Shown: positions 1 through 8,010, counted from the stretch's first letter. The stretch is 20,333 nt of DNA from Granulosicoccus sp047634635 (GCA_047634635.1 JBLIIE010000098.1:1-20333); one strand, 5' to 3'. Notes: generated by a model from the sequence alone, not told the origin. Translations and numbers: made by a program.

Positions 1-228
1 TATCGTAGCCTCTTGATCGAGGTCTTTGTCGACTGGCAAGACAAGACTTCGGCTTGCCTGAAAGAGGCGGTAGAAGCGGGAGAAATTTCCTCGAACATAG
101 ATTGTGACAAGGCCGCAGAGTTTTTCTGGATAGGTTGGGAAGGCGCCGTATTGCGGGCAAAGCTTGAAAAATCTGAAATGCCGTTGCGACTATTCGCAGA
201 AGGTTTTATAGCAGGAATTGAACGTTGA
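1..228 (+). CDS. TetR-family regulator, C-terminal part (AcuR/NemR-like)
   Basis: The frame is open from the first base, so this is the 3' end of a gene whose N-terminal helix-turn-helix lies outside the window. The visible 75 codons form the ligand-binding/dimerisation end of a TetR regulator. The segment FFWIGWEGAVLRAKLEKSE followed by PLRLFAEGF is typical of the NemR/AcuR type of TetR C-terminal domain. The gene points the same way as the catabolic operon that starts about 100 bases later, and the promoter between them carries a TetR-type palindrome. I infer that it represses the operon and is released by acrylate, a related electrophile or a CoA thioester, as AcuR is by acrylate. The TTG at 13 is internal and not a credible start. 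Confidence 0.75.
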   Translation, partial: YRSLLIEVFVDWQDKTSACLKEAVEAGEISSNIDCDKAAEFFWIGWEGAVLRAKLEKSEMPLRLFAEGFIAGIER

Positions 229-234
229 TATTTT

Positions 235-263
235 TTGGCATATCACTAGACGATCGGTCTAAT
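235..263 (+). promoter_or_regulatory. Sigma70-type promoter of the acrylate operon
   Basis: TTGGCA at 235-240 and TCTAAT at 258-263 are separated by exactly 17 bases, a good -35/-10 pair. Transcription would start near 270 and leave a leader of about 65 nt before the ATG at 335. The -10 hexamer overlaps the right arm of the TetR-type palindrome at 247-261, so a bound repressor would block RNA polymerase. Confidence 0.6.
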
Positions 264-269
264 TTAGAC
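247..269 (+). promoter_or_regulatory. Putative TetR operator
   Basis: TAGACGATCGGTCTA (247-261) has perfect five-base arms, TAGAC and GTCTA, around a five-base centre. A third TAGAC half-site follows at 265-269, making an overlapping second palindrome TCTAATTTAGA (258-268). The layout is typical of TetR-family operators, and the site lies between the end of the tetR gene and the operon, inside the promoter spacer. Binding by the adjacent regulator is inferred. Confidence 0.6.
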
Positions 270-334
270 AGGTAATAACCGATCCGGCATGGAATCGAAT
301 TAGGAAAATCCCAAGACATGAGACACGCAAGACG

Positions 335-1837
335 ATGAATGATGTGAACAAAATAGAAAACTACATTGCAGGTGAAATAGCTCAAACCACTAGCGGACGG
401 GGTCAGGATGTATTCAATCCCGCTTCGGGTGAAATCACTGGCCAAGTTATGTTTTCCAATGCCATTGATGTTGACATCGCCGTGGCTGCGGCTAAACGGG
501 CTTTTCCTGCATGGGCGGATACTCCACCTATCCGCCGCTCTCGCATAATGAACCGGTTTTTGGCTTTGATGAATCAAAACAAAGACAAGCTGGCGGAATT
601 GATAACGGCCGAACACGGCAAGGTGTTCTCTGATGCACGAGGAGAAGTTGAGCGCGGGATTGATGTTGTGGAGTTCGCTTGTGGCGCACCGCAACTGCTC
701 AAAGGTGATTTCTCAGACCAGGTTTCGACCGGCTTGGATAATTGGACAATGCGTCAACCGCTGGGTGTTGTTGCAGGCGTCACGCCTTTTAACTTCCCGG
801 TTATGGTGCCTGCGTGGATGTATCCAATGGCCATTGCAACGGGCAACACTTTCATCCTCAAACCTAGCCCGACAGATCCAACCCCATCACTGTTCATTGC
901 CGATCTGTTCAAACAAGCCGGATTGCCCGACGGTGTATTCAATGTTGTGCAAGGTGACAAGGAAGCGGTGGATGCGCTATTGGTCCATGAGGATGTCAAA
1001 GCGGTTTCGTTTGTTGGTTCTACGCCTATAGCGAATTACGTCTACGAAACTGGTGCACGTGAGGGCAAGCGTGTTCAGGCGCTTGGTGGTGCAAAAAACC
1101 ATTTGGTAGTAATGCCGGATGCAAATATCGATAGTGCCGTTGACGGTCTGATCGGCGCAGCTTATGGGTCTGCAGGCGAACGCTGTATGGCGATTTCTGT
1201 AGCACTTCTGGTTGGCGATGTGGCTGATGAAGTGATTCAAAAATTACAGGGTCGCACTAAGAATTTAAAGATAGGGTCTGGAATGAATGAATCCAATGAA
1301 ATGGGGCCAATCGTAACGGCGGCTGCTCAGAAACGGATCGTAGGCTATATCGACAAAGGTGTCGAGGAAGGCGCCAAGCTGCTCGTGGACGGACGAAGTT
1401 ATGTAGCGCCCGATGCGGAAAATGGATTCTTCCTAGGTGCCAGCCTTTTCGATCACGTCACCACAGACATGACAATCTACAAGGAAGAGATATTCGGACC
1501 TGTTCTGGCTTGTGTTCGTGTTAAAGATTTCGACGAAGCAATCCGCCTTATCAACGCTCATGAGTTTGGTAATGGCGTGGCCTGCTACACACAAGATGGC
1601 AGTATCGCTCGTGAATTCGGCCGCCAGATCGAAGTGGGAATGGTGGGCATTAACGTTCCGATACCAGTTCCGATGGCATGGCACGGCTTTGGTGGTTGGA
1701 AGAAGAGCCTGTTTGGCGATATGCACGCCTATGGTGAAGAAGGTGTTCGTTTCTACACCAGACAGAAATCTATAATGCAACGTTGGCCCTCGAACATATC
1801 GAAAGGGGCTGAGTTCTCCATGCCAGTCGCCCAGTAA
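335..1837 (+). CDS. mmsA: CoA-acylating (methyl)malonate-semialdehyde dehydrogenase (MmsA/DddC)
   Basis: This cytoplasmic 500-residue enzyme has the usual length of the family. It oxidises malonate semialdehyde or methylmalonate semialdehyde with NAD+ and CoA to acetyl-CoA or propionyl-CoA plus CO2. PFNFPVMVP (151-159) forms the cofactor pocket. GSAGERCMA holds the catalytic Cys284. The stretch ALGGAKNH (249-256) replaces the ELGGK general-base motif of ordinary aldehyde dehydrogenases, which is the hallmark of the CoA-acylating MMSDH branch. It is the first gene of the operon, 26 bases before the CoA-transferase. With the GMC dehydrogenase at the operon's end it corresponds to DddC of the Halomonas acrylate/DMSP pathway. 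The ribosome binding site before ATG 335 is weak. The alternative role is valine or inositol catabolism, but the neighbours favour acrylate/3-hydroxypropionate. Confidence 0.93.
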   Translation: MNDVNKIENYIAGEIAQTTSGRGQDVFNPASGEITGQVMFSNAIDVDIAVAAAKRAFPAWADTPPIRRSRIMNRFLALMNQNKDKLAELITAEHGKVFSDARGEVERGIDVVEFACGAPQLLKGDFSDQVSTGLDNWTMRQPLGVVAGVTPFNFPVMVPAWMYPMAIATGNTFILKPSPTDPTPSLFIADLFKQAGLPDGVFNVVQGDKEAVDALLVHEDVKAVSFVGSTPIANYVYETGAREGKRVQALGGAKNHLVVMPDANIDSAVDGLIGAAYGSAGERCMAISVALLVGDVADEVIQKLQGRTKNLKIGSGMNESNEMGPIVTAAAQKRIVGYIDKGVEEGAKLLVDGRSYVAPDAENGFFLGASLFDHVTTDMTIYKEEIFGPVLACVRVKDFDEAIRLINAHEFGNGVACYTQDGSIAREFGRQIEVGMVGINVPIPVPMAWHGFGGWKKSLFGDMHAYGEEGVRFYTRQKSIMQRWPSNISKGAEFSMPVAQ

Positions 1838-1863
1838 CTCTCCAACTAACGGGAATACAAATT

Positions 1864-3144
1864 ATGCAAAATTCTGAACCTGAAAAATTGGCTGGAGGTC
1901 CACTGTCAGGCATCACTGTTCTAGATTTTTCACGTGTTTTGGCAGGCCCATATTGCACGATGGTACTAGCTGACCTTGGCGCCCGGGTCATCAAGGTAGA
2001 AAAGTTTGGCACTGGCGATGACACTCGAGCATTTCCACCGTTTGTTGATGCAGAAAGTGCTTATTTTATGTGCTTTAACCGCGGCAAGGAAAGTATTGTC
2101 CTTGATATAAAATCACCTCGCGACCGTCTGCTGCTGGAACGCCTATTAGATACCTCAGATGTTTTGGTTGAAAATTTTCGCCCCGGTGTGATGGATCGTT
2201 TGGGCTATGGGCCGGATCGGCTCGCCAAAACCCATCCTCACTTGATCTATGCCTCGATCTCGGGCTTTGGTCATTCGGGTCCTATGTCCGACTTACCGGG
2301 CTATGACATGGTGGTTCAAGCCATGGGCGGTGTCATGAGTCTCACTGGTTGGCCAGGTGAGCGCCCTGCCCGAGTCGGAACTAGTTTTGGCGATTTAGGT
2401 GCAGCACTTTTCGGCGTGATCGGTATTGTATCTGCGTTGTACAAACGAACTAAAAATGCCCAGGGAGACAGGGTCGATATCGGGATGCTGGATTGCCAGG
2501 CTGCGCTTATGGAAACTGCGCTGGCGCGCTATGACGTTGAAGGTAAAGTGCCAACTCGAACAGGTGATTGCCATCCATCTCTTGCACCATTCGAGACCTT
2601 CGAGGCTGAAGATGAAAGGTTTGTCATTGCAGCAGGCAATGATCAATTGTTTCTGTTGATGGCCGATGCGTTGGACGCACCAGATCTGGCGCTTGATCCC
2701 GATTTCTCCAGTAACGATTTGCGGGTGCGTAACCGGCCTAAGATGGTGGCAGCCATAGAAGCGATCACACGCACCAAACCTGTCCAGCTCTGGCTGGATG
2801 CCCTGAACGAAGCCGGTGTACCTTGCGGCCCGATCAATACGATTGACCAGGTCCTAGACCATCCCCAGCTGTTGTCACGCAAGATGATTGTTAAAGTCGA
2901 AGGGCAAGGAGCCAAACCATTCCGAACGGCAGGCAACCCTATTAAATTATCCGCTTATCAAGACCTTGACCCTGAACAGGCTCTAAAGTCCCCTGGACTT
3001 AATCAGCACCGAGAGGCCATTCTGGCAGAAGTCATGGCCGGCGCACAGTCCTATGACCCGTGTACTGGAACAGAAACACCACAGCCAGAAGATGATTCGG
3101 ACCAGGAAGCAAACCCTTGGACGAGCTCTATGAGCTCAGTCTGA
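1864..3144 (+). CDS. acuN: Class III (CaiB/BaiF) CoA-transferase, AcuN-like
   Basis: This 426-residue protein is a family III CoA-transferase. The N-terminus GITVLDFSRVLAGPY, the segment VENFRPGVMDRLGYG (102-116) and LPGYDMVVQAMGG (144-156) are diagnostic. Asp148 matches the catalytic Asp that forms the aspartyl-CoA anhydride. In this operon the likely job is to load CoA on acrylate, giving acryloyl-CoA, possibly taking CoA from 3-hydroxypropionyl-CoA. That is the proposed role of AcuN next to AcuK. A GGGA ribosome site precedes the ATG, and the next gene begins 27 bases after the stop. The last ~28 residues are acidic and Ser/Pro-rich (PQPEDDSDQEANP) and lie beyond the usual domain end. The family is certain. 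The substrate is inferred from context, and methacrylate or another short acid cannot be excluded. Confidence 0.88.
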   Translation: MQNSEPEKLAGGPLSGITVLDFSRVLAGPYCTMVLADLGARVIKVEKFGTGDDTRAFPPFVDAESAYFMCFNRGKESIVLDIKSPRDRLLLERLLDTSDVLVENFRPGVMDRLGYGPDRLAKTHPHLIYASISGFGHSGPMSDLPGYDMVVQAMGGVMSLTGWPGERPARVGTSFGDLGAALFGVIGIVSALYKRTKNAQGDRVDIGMLDCQAALMETALARYDVEGKVPTRTGDCHPSLAPFETFEAEDERFVIAAGNDQLFLLMADALDAPDLALDPDFSSNDLRVRNRPKMVAAIEAITRTKPVQLWLDALNEAGVPCGPINTIDQVLDHPQLLSRKMIVKVEGQGAKPFRTAGNPIKLSAYQDLDPEQALKSPGLNQHREAILAEVMAGAQSYDPCTGTETPQPEDDSDQEANPWTSSMSSV

Positions 3145-3171
3145 ACGCCCCCTAATCTAAGAGAATACACC

Positions 3172-4035
3172 ATGACTAACACACACTCTAAGGCAAAAGA
3201 CAAAGCCTCCAGTAATTCAGAAGATCAAACCAAAGCTGAACCCACAAAGTCGATAGATCGCAATAGCCTGGAAACGATCATCGTTGAACGACGCGAACGT
3301 GTTGGCCTGATCACTCTGAACCGCCCCAAGAGTCTCAATGCGCTTAATCTTCAGTTGGCTTCTGAAGTCGTCGCGACTCTCAGGGGATTTGACGCAGATG
3401 AAAGGATCGGCGCAATCGTAATCACCGGAAGTCCACGTGCCTTTGCAGCGGGTGCAGACATAGAGGAGATGGCTGAGAAGACGCTGGTTGAGCTGCTAAC
3501 CAATGACATTTTTGCTGATTGGGATCAGATGCGAATTATCAAGAAGCCGATCATTGCGGCGGTTAGCGGCTTTGCGCTTGGCGGCGGTTTTGAACTTGCA
3601 ATGTTGTGCGATTTCATCATTGCAACTGAAGATGCTCAATTCGGTCTGCCCGAAATCAAGCTTGGTATCTTGCCAGGAATTGGTGGGTCGCAACGATTGG
3701 CAAAATCTATCGGCAAAGCCCTGGCAATGGACCTGATCTTGACGGGGCGCACCATCGATGTACACGAAGCCAAGTCTGCCGGAATCGTCTCTCGGGTGGT
3801 CCCTTCAGGCGAGCTTTTACAAACCGCAATTGAGGCCGCCCATCAAATCGCAGGCCTTAATGCCCCTGCTGTGATCATGGCAAAAGAGGCCGTTAACCGC
3901 GCGTTCGAAACCTCATTATCAGAAGGTGTACTGCACGAGCGTCGGCTCTTTCAAGCTGCATTTGCTACGGACGGCCAAAAAGAAGGCATGGCAGCCTTTG
4001 TCGCTAAACGGGCTCCGGTTTTCCGCAACCGTTAA
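3172..4035 (+). CDS. acuK: Enoyl-CoA hydratase, AcuK-like
   Basis: This 287-residue crotonase-fold protein would hydrate acryloyl-CoA to 3-hydroxypropionyl-CoA. The oxyanion-hole segment FAAGADIEEM (91-100) is present. Both catalytic glutamates of true hydratases are kept 20 residues apart, Glu141 in GGGFELAMLCD and Glu161 in GLPEIKLG, as Glu144/Glu164 are in rat enoyl-CoA hydratase, so hydratase activity is expected. The catalytic domain starts near residue 33. Before it is an unusual hydrophilic, Lys/Ser/Glu-rich extension, and no alternative start codon lies between. AAGAG precedes the ATG by a normal distance. It sits between the CoA-transferase and a second crotonase-fold gene. The match to AcuK is by pathway context. 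General beta-oxidation hydratases look similar. Confidence 0.88.
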   Translation: MTNTHSKAKDKASSNSEDQTKAEPTKSIDRNSLETIIVERRERVGLITLNRPKSLNALNLQLASEVVATLRGFDADERIGAIVITGSPRAFAAGADIEEMAEKTLVELLTNDIFADWDQMRIIKKPIIAAVSGFALGGGFELAMLCDFIIATEDAQFGLPEIKLGILPGIGGSQRLAKSIGKALAMDLILTGRTIDVHEAKSAGIVSRVVPSGELLQTAIEAAHQIAGLNAPAVIMAKEAVNRAFETSLSEGVLHERRLFQAAFATDGQKEGMAAFVAKRAPVFRNR

Positions 4036-4075
4036 TTCGGTACTTTCACAAAACACCAAAACGATAGGTAAACAA

Positions 4076-5086
4076 ATGTCTTATGTGACTGTCGAAAAGT
4101 TGGGCCGTGCAGGTGTCATTGGCCTTGATCGGCCCAAGGCTCTTAACGCGCTTAGTCTAGAAATAATCTCCGACATCTGGAATGCCTTGGACATATTCCA
4201 AGCAGACCCCTCTATCAAGCTGGTTATTCTTAGATCCAACCATGAAAGAGCATTCTGCGTGGGCGGTGACATGCGTCGGATCAGTGAACTCAGCTTAGCG
4301 GGGCATTTTGACGAAGCCGAGAATTTCTTTCGCACAGAATACGATCTGAACTTACAAATCGCGTCATATCCCAAACCCTATGTGTCATTGATTGATGGCA
4401 TCTGCATGGGTGGTGGCCTCGGACTGTCAATGCATGGTAGATACCGCATCGCTACTGAAAGAGCGATATTCGCGATGCCCGATACGGCCATAGGTTTTTT
4501 CCCGGATGTAGGGGCCAGCTACTTCCTACCTAGAATGCCGTTGTATTCCGGCTTTTGGATGGGCCTGGGTGGTGCGCGGATTAATAAATACGACGCTCTA
4601 AATCTAGGACTATCAACACATCTCACGGTATCCAACGCACTTCCAAAAGTTTTTGAGGCCCTATGTCACAGCAAGCAAGCAATTGACGCCATACTCAATA
4701 TCCATTGCTCTACCTCGCACTATCAGCGCAATTCCTTGTCTCTTGCATCCGTGACATATTGTTTTTCTAAGCCAACGTTGTGCAGCATGTGTGAGTGTCT
4801 GGCGAAGTCCCAACAGACAGAGGTAGTGGCTGCCTACAAAGCGCTAAGAAATGCCTCGCCACGCAGTTTACAAGAAACGCTAACGCTTCTAAAAAACGGA
4901 TTGAGATTTTCCTTGGAAGACTCCCTTAAACGTGAATTCGAGATGGCGAAACGCGCACTTCGACATCCCGACTTAGCTGAAGGGGTGCGCTCCATTCTTG
5001 TCGACAAGGATCACACACCAATCTGGAAATCATCGCATGCTTTCACCCCGCTAGCAGCTCCCTGGGGTCATGTCGCAATCCATTAA
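4076..5086 (+). CDS. 3-hydroxyisobutyryl/3-hydroxypropionyl-CoA hydrolase-like protein
   Basis: This 336-residue protein belongs to the 3-hydroxyisobutyryl-CoA hydrolase (HIBCH) branch of the crotonase family and has near-normal length. Diagnostic segments are RAFCVGGDMR (59-68), YPKPYVSLIDG and MGGGLGLSMHGRYR (98-124), GFFPDVGASYFLPR (140-153) and, near the end, EGVRSILVDKD. HIBCH enzymes release CoA from 3-hydroxyisobutyryl-CoA and also 3-hydroxypropionyl-CoA, which would give the free 3-hydroxypropionate needed by the next enzyme. The substrate-contacting Glu of the MPET motif is Asp136 here (MPDT), while Asp144 is kept. The middle (about 215-245) is unusually Cys-rich. I chose ATG 4076 because homology begins there. 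The open frame runs upstream to 3926, but that part overlaps the previous gene and looks non-coding. Gaps are 40 bases upstream and 20 downstream. Confidence 0.85.
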   Translation: MSYVTVEKLGRAGVIGLDRPKALNALSLEIISDIWNALDIFQADPSIKLVILRSNHERAFCVGGDMRRISELSLAGHFDEAENFFRTEYDLNLQIASYPKPYVSLIDGICMGGGLGLSMHGRYRIATERAIFAMPDTAIGFFPDVGASYFLPRMPLYSGFWMGLGGARINKYDALNLGLSTHLTVSNALPKVFEALCHSKQAIDAILNIHCSTSHYQRNSLSLASVTYCFSKPTLCSMCECLAKSQQTEVVAAYKALRNASPRSLQETLTLLKNGLRFSLEDSLKREFEMAKRALRHPDLAEGVRSILVDKDHTPIWKSSHAFTPLAAPWGHVAIH

Positions 5087-5106
5087 AAAAGAGAGATTTA
5101 GTAATC

Positions 5107-6699
5107 ATGAGTAGCTCAGAATTTGACTACATTATCGTTGGTGGCGGGTCCGCTGGCTGTGTCCTTGCCAATCGATTATCCGAAGATCCAAAGACGACAG
5201 TGCTACTGCTAGAAGCGGGAGGCAAAGACAACTATGCCTGGATTCATATTCCGGTCGGCTACCTTTACTGCATGGGCAATCCACGTACTGATTGGTGTTT
5301 CAATACTGCCGAACAAGAGGGTCTTAATGGCCGTGCGCTAAATTACCCACGTGGACGTGTGCTCGGCGGATGTTCGTCAATCAACGGAATGATCTACATG
5401 CGTGGACAAGCACAAGACTACGACGGCTGGCACCAGATGGGAAACACGGGTTGGGGTTGGGACGATGTGCTGCCCTACTTCAAGAAATCTGAAGATAACT
5501 ATGCTGGAGCGGACGAAATGCATGGTTCAGGCGGCGAATGGCGTGTGGATCAACAGCGGCTGTCCTGGCAAATTCTCGATGCGTACCGAGACGGCGCTGA
5601 ACAAGCCGGAATCCCCAAGGTCGACGACTTCAATAGAGGTGACAATGAAGGGTCGTCCTATTTTCAAGTGAATCAGAAAAACGGGTGGCGTTGGAACACA
5701 TCAAAAGCCTTTTTGCGCCCAGCCAAGAATCGGTCAAACCTGAGCATTGAGACACATGCACAGGCCCGTCGTGTTTTGTTTGAGGGCAAACGTGCGTGTG
5801 GTGTTGAAGTGGAACAACACGGTAAGCGTGTCAACTACCGTACCAAAGGCGAAGTTATCCTCTGTGCCGGATCAGTTGGATCACCGCAGATTCTAGAGCA
5901 ATCTGGGATAGGTAATCCGATTCATTTACGGGCACAGGGTATTGACGTGCTGCATCAATCTGACGAGGTGGGCGAAAACCTGCAGGACCACCTTCAGCTG
6001 CGCGTAGCGTTTCGTGTTGAGGGTGTTAAAACGCTTAACCAGCGTGCGGGGTCGCTAATGGGTCGTCTCGGAATTGGTCTTGAATATGCATTCCTGCGTA
6101 GAGGGCCGATGTCGATGGCTCCCAGTCAGCTTGGTATATTTGCCAAATCTAGCCCGGAAGTCGAAACCGCGGATCTCGAGTTTCATGTACAGCCATTATC
6201 GTTGGAGAAATTCGGCGACCCACTTCATCCGTTCCCAGCCTTTACTGCAAGTGTGGTCCCACTGCGCCCGGAAAGTCGTGGATCGATCCATATCTGTTCC
6301 GATGACCCGTTGGCTCACCCAACAATCAACCCCAACTACCTCAATACGGAGGGCGATCGCCAGGTCGCTGTCCAAGCTATCAGACTAGCACGCGAAATTG
6401 CGAAGCAAGATGCTCTTAAAAAATACAATCCGTCGGAAATCAAACCAGGCTATGCCTATCAAAGCGATGAAGATCTGACCAAGGTTGCAGGTGATATTGG
6501 AACCACGATTTTCCACCCGGTTGGGACATGCCGTATGGGCGCAGATAGCGACTCAGTCGTTGACCCTCAGTTGCGTGTCAGAGGTGTAGAGAATTTGCGC
6601 GTTGTTGATGCCTCTGTCATGCCAACGATAACATCAGGTAACACGAATTCCCCGACCATTATGATTGCAGAAAAAGCGGCTGATATGATTAGGCTATAA
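5107..6699 (+). CDS. dddA: GMC-family FAD alcohol dehydrogenase, DddA-like
   Basis: This 530-residue glucose-methanol-choline oxidoreductase is the last gene of the operon. The FAD-binding Rossmann motif is at 7-17 (DYIIVGGGSAG). GMC signature 1 is around 83-100 (GRVLGGCSSINGMIYMRG), and signature 2 is AGSVGSPQILEQSGIG at 254-269. The catalytic pair is His470 in FHPVGTCRMG and Asn512 in SGNTNSP. In Halomonas a GMC protein, DddA, oxidises 3-hydroxypropionate to malonate semialdehyde, which then goes to DddC. The same pairing in one operon here supports that role. It has no signal peptide and is probably cytoplasmic or membrane-peripheral, passing electrons to quinone or another acceptor. A choline or other alcohol dehydrogenase is the alternative, though no betaine genes are nearby. 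GAGAG precedes the start. Confidence 0.85.
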   Translation: MSSSEFDYIIVGGGSAGCVLANRLSEDPKTTVLLLEAGGKDNYAWIHIPVGYLYCMGNPRTDWCFNTAEQEGLNGRALNYPRGRVLGGCSSINGMIYMRGQAQDYDGWHQMGNTGWGWDDVLPYFKKSEDNYAGADEMHGSGGEWRVDQQRLSWQILDAYRDGAEQAGIPKVDDFNRGDNEGSSYFQVNQKNGWRWNTSKAFLRPAKNRSNLSIETHAQARRVLFEGKRACGVEVEQHGKRVNYRTKGEVILCAGSVGSPQILEQSGIGNPIHLRAQGIDVLHQSDEVGENLQDHLQLRVAFRVEGVKTLNQRAGSLMGRLGIGLEYAFLRRGPMSMAPSQLGIFAKSSPEVETADLEFHVQPLSLEKFGDPLHPFPAFTASVVPLRPESRGSIHICSDDPLAHPTINPNYLNTEGDRQVAVQAIRLAREIAKQDALKKYNPSEIKPGYAYQSDEDLTKVAGDIGTTIFHPVGTCRMGADSDSVVDPQLRVRGVENLRVVDASVMPTITSGNTNSPTIMIAEKAADMIRL

Positions 6700-6702
6700 G
6701 TA

Positions 6703-7524
6703 CTATTGGTGCGGCACCCTATTTGGATAAAACATATGCGGCCCATCAAACTCCCCTATTGAAATACTGTGGGTCAGTATGCCTCCCCGCATTTCATGTA
6801 ACAAAAATGCACCGGGTTCTTTAGTCAGACAATTAGGCGCACCGACACGCAAATCCATGGACACGGAATGAGACGTTGCCGGTGCAATTTGACACATCAC
6901 GCTACCAAACATCGCGGTAATGTTGCGATGTACATGACCACATACCAACTTTAACTCCCCTCGGTACTCTGACAAAATGGTTTTCAATTCATCGCTTTCG
7001 CGCAGATTCTGAATATCCATCTTTTCTATACCCGTCAAAATGGGAGGATGGTGAATCGCAACGATGGCAGGCTTATCTTCCAAAGTAGCCAATGTGCGCC
7101 GTAAATAGCTAAGCGTTGAATCGCTCAGATGTCCATGCGATTTACCAGCGACATTCGTATCCAAGCCAATTAAAGCCATGTCAGCTAAGTCTACAAACCA
7201 GTTGATCGGTCCTGTTTTTTGCATCCACTCCTGATCGGCAAAGCCCAACCGCATTGCCTCTACATTGTCATGGTTTCCGGTGATCGCTTGATACGGAATT
7301 TCAAGTGGCTCCATGATTTCACGGAACAGTTGATACTCCTCTGCCGTTCCGAAATCCGTTAGGTCGCCTGTAACAATCGCCATATCGACAGGCCCAATAA
7401 CTGGCAGCATGCGATTGACTGTTTCCACGCAAGCTTTAAGCGGCGCTGTGGTCTCAACCCGGCCATAGGCAAGTTCGCCTACAGGCACAATATGCGGATC
7501 TGAGATTTGGATGATTCTGGTCAC
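6703..7524 (-). CDS. Calcineurin-type metallophosphoesterase (CpdA/GpdQ-like)
   Basis: This 273-residue class III cyclic-nucleotide-phosphodiesterase-like hydrolase has the full two-metal ligand set: Asp9 and His11 (ISDPH), Asp54 (VTGDLTD), Asn84-His85 (TGNHD), His158/159 (AIHHPP), and His197 with His199 (CGHVH). The usual start is replaced by GTG at 7524, with GGAG a suitable distance upstream. Seven bases before the start lies the stop codon of an ABC transporter ATPase remnant. The gene was therefore probably the distal gene of a polyamine/opine-type ABC transport operon, where such phosphoesterases are often found. It converges with the GMC gene, with only three bases between the stops and no obvious terminator. 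It looks intact although its former operon is gone. The substrate, cAMP or a glycerophosphodiester, cannot be decided. Confidence 0.85.
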   Translation of the reverse strand: MTRIIQISDPHIVPVGELAYGRVETTAPLKACVETVNRMLPVIGPVDMAIVTGDLTDFGTAEEYQLFREIMEPLEIPYQAITGNHDNVEAMRLGFADQEWMQKTGPINWFVDLADMALIGLDTNVAGKSHGHLSDSTLSYLRRTLATLEDKPAIVAIHHPPILTGIEKMDIQNLRESDELKTILSEYRGELKLVCGHVHRNITAMFGSVMCQIAPATSHSVSMDLRVGAPNCLTKEPGAFLLHEMRGGILTHSISIGEFDGPHMFYPNRVPHQ

Positions 7525-7531
7525 GTACCAC

Positions 7532-7738
7532 TTACTCCGAAGGCAATAGCATCAGGGCCTCCGGCGCTATAGCGACGTTGACTGTTTGGCCGATTTGCGG
7601 GGCGCTCAGACCGACGAATATCGATGTTAACAAATTGGGCGTGATGCCCTTAATACCAATGCGGTAATGCGTTCCCAAAAAAGTGACGACTTCCACCTGA
7701 CCACACAGTGCGCCTTTGTCGTCAATGTGCCGTTCATT
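7532..7738 (-). pseudogene. Remnant of ABC transporter ATP-binding subunit (TOBE end)
   Basis: Reading leftwards from 7738 the frame gives 68 residues ending in a stop at 7534-7532. The segments GQVEVVTFLGTHYRIGI and GQTVNVAIAPEALMLLP are typical of the C-terminal TOBE domain of PotA-like (spermidine/putrescine, opine, iron) importers. The nucleotide-binding domain with Walker A/B motifs is absent, and an in-frame TGA precedes the fragment. Its stop is seven bases from the GTG of the metallophosphoesterase, showing former operon organisation. The family call rests on short motifs and order, so the exact substrate class is unknown. Confidence 0.65.
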
Positions 7739-7902
7739 GGCAAGTCAACTCGCAGAGGGCAAGCTTGTCAAATTCACTGAGATGGCCATCCATCAGCCAG
7801 ATGGTGTGTGCGTTTATACGAAAAAGATTTCACGGGCTCATCCGATCACAAGCAGCATCATGGACACAATTAGATCAAGCGTAACGTAATTTGACTGCAC
7901 TG

Positions 7903-7990
7903 AATGGAGAGGTGGCCGATGTGTTTTTACCGCCCAAAGAGACAAAAAGGCTGCTAAGCGCTTTTTAAACGCCTGATCAAAAAGAATCAT
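7903..7990 (+). pseudogene. IS6-family transposase fragment (internal)
   Basis: About 28 codons, readable only with frameshifts, match the part of IS6-family DDE transposases around the second catalytic region. NGEVADVFLP (7903-7932) is followed in a shifted frame by QRDKKAAKRF and, after another one-base slip, KRLIKKNH. This matches the common family pattern (N/D)GEV-D-x-L-x-x-R-R-(D/N)-KKAAKRFF-R-L. No ends of the element are recognisable beside it. It is a degraded relic lying between the ABC remnant and the ureohydrolase remnant. Confidence 0.55.
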
Positions 7991-8010
7991 GCCTAACAAG
8001 GTGCCAGAGC

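Noticed and set aside
3926..4075. Upstream extension of the HIBCH-like frame to an earlier ATG
   Set aside because: It overlaps the enoyl-CoA hydratase gene in another frame. Family homology begins exactly at ATG 4076.
335..6699. Reading the operon as an ordinary valine-degradation cluster
   Set aside because: There is no MmsB-type 3-hydroxyisobutyrate dehydrogenase or acyl-CoA dehydrogenase, while a class III CoA-transferase and a GMC dehydrogenase are present. This fits acrylate/3-hydroxypropionate better, though methacrylate remains possible.
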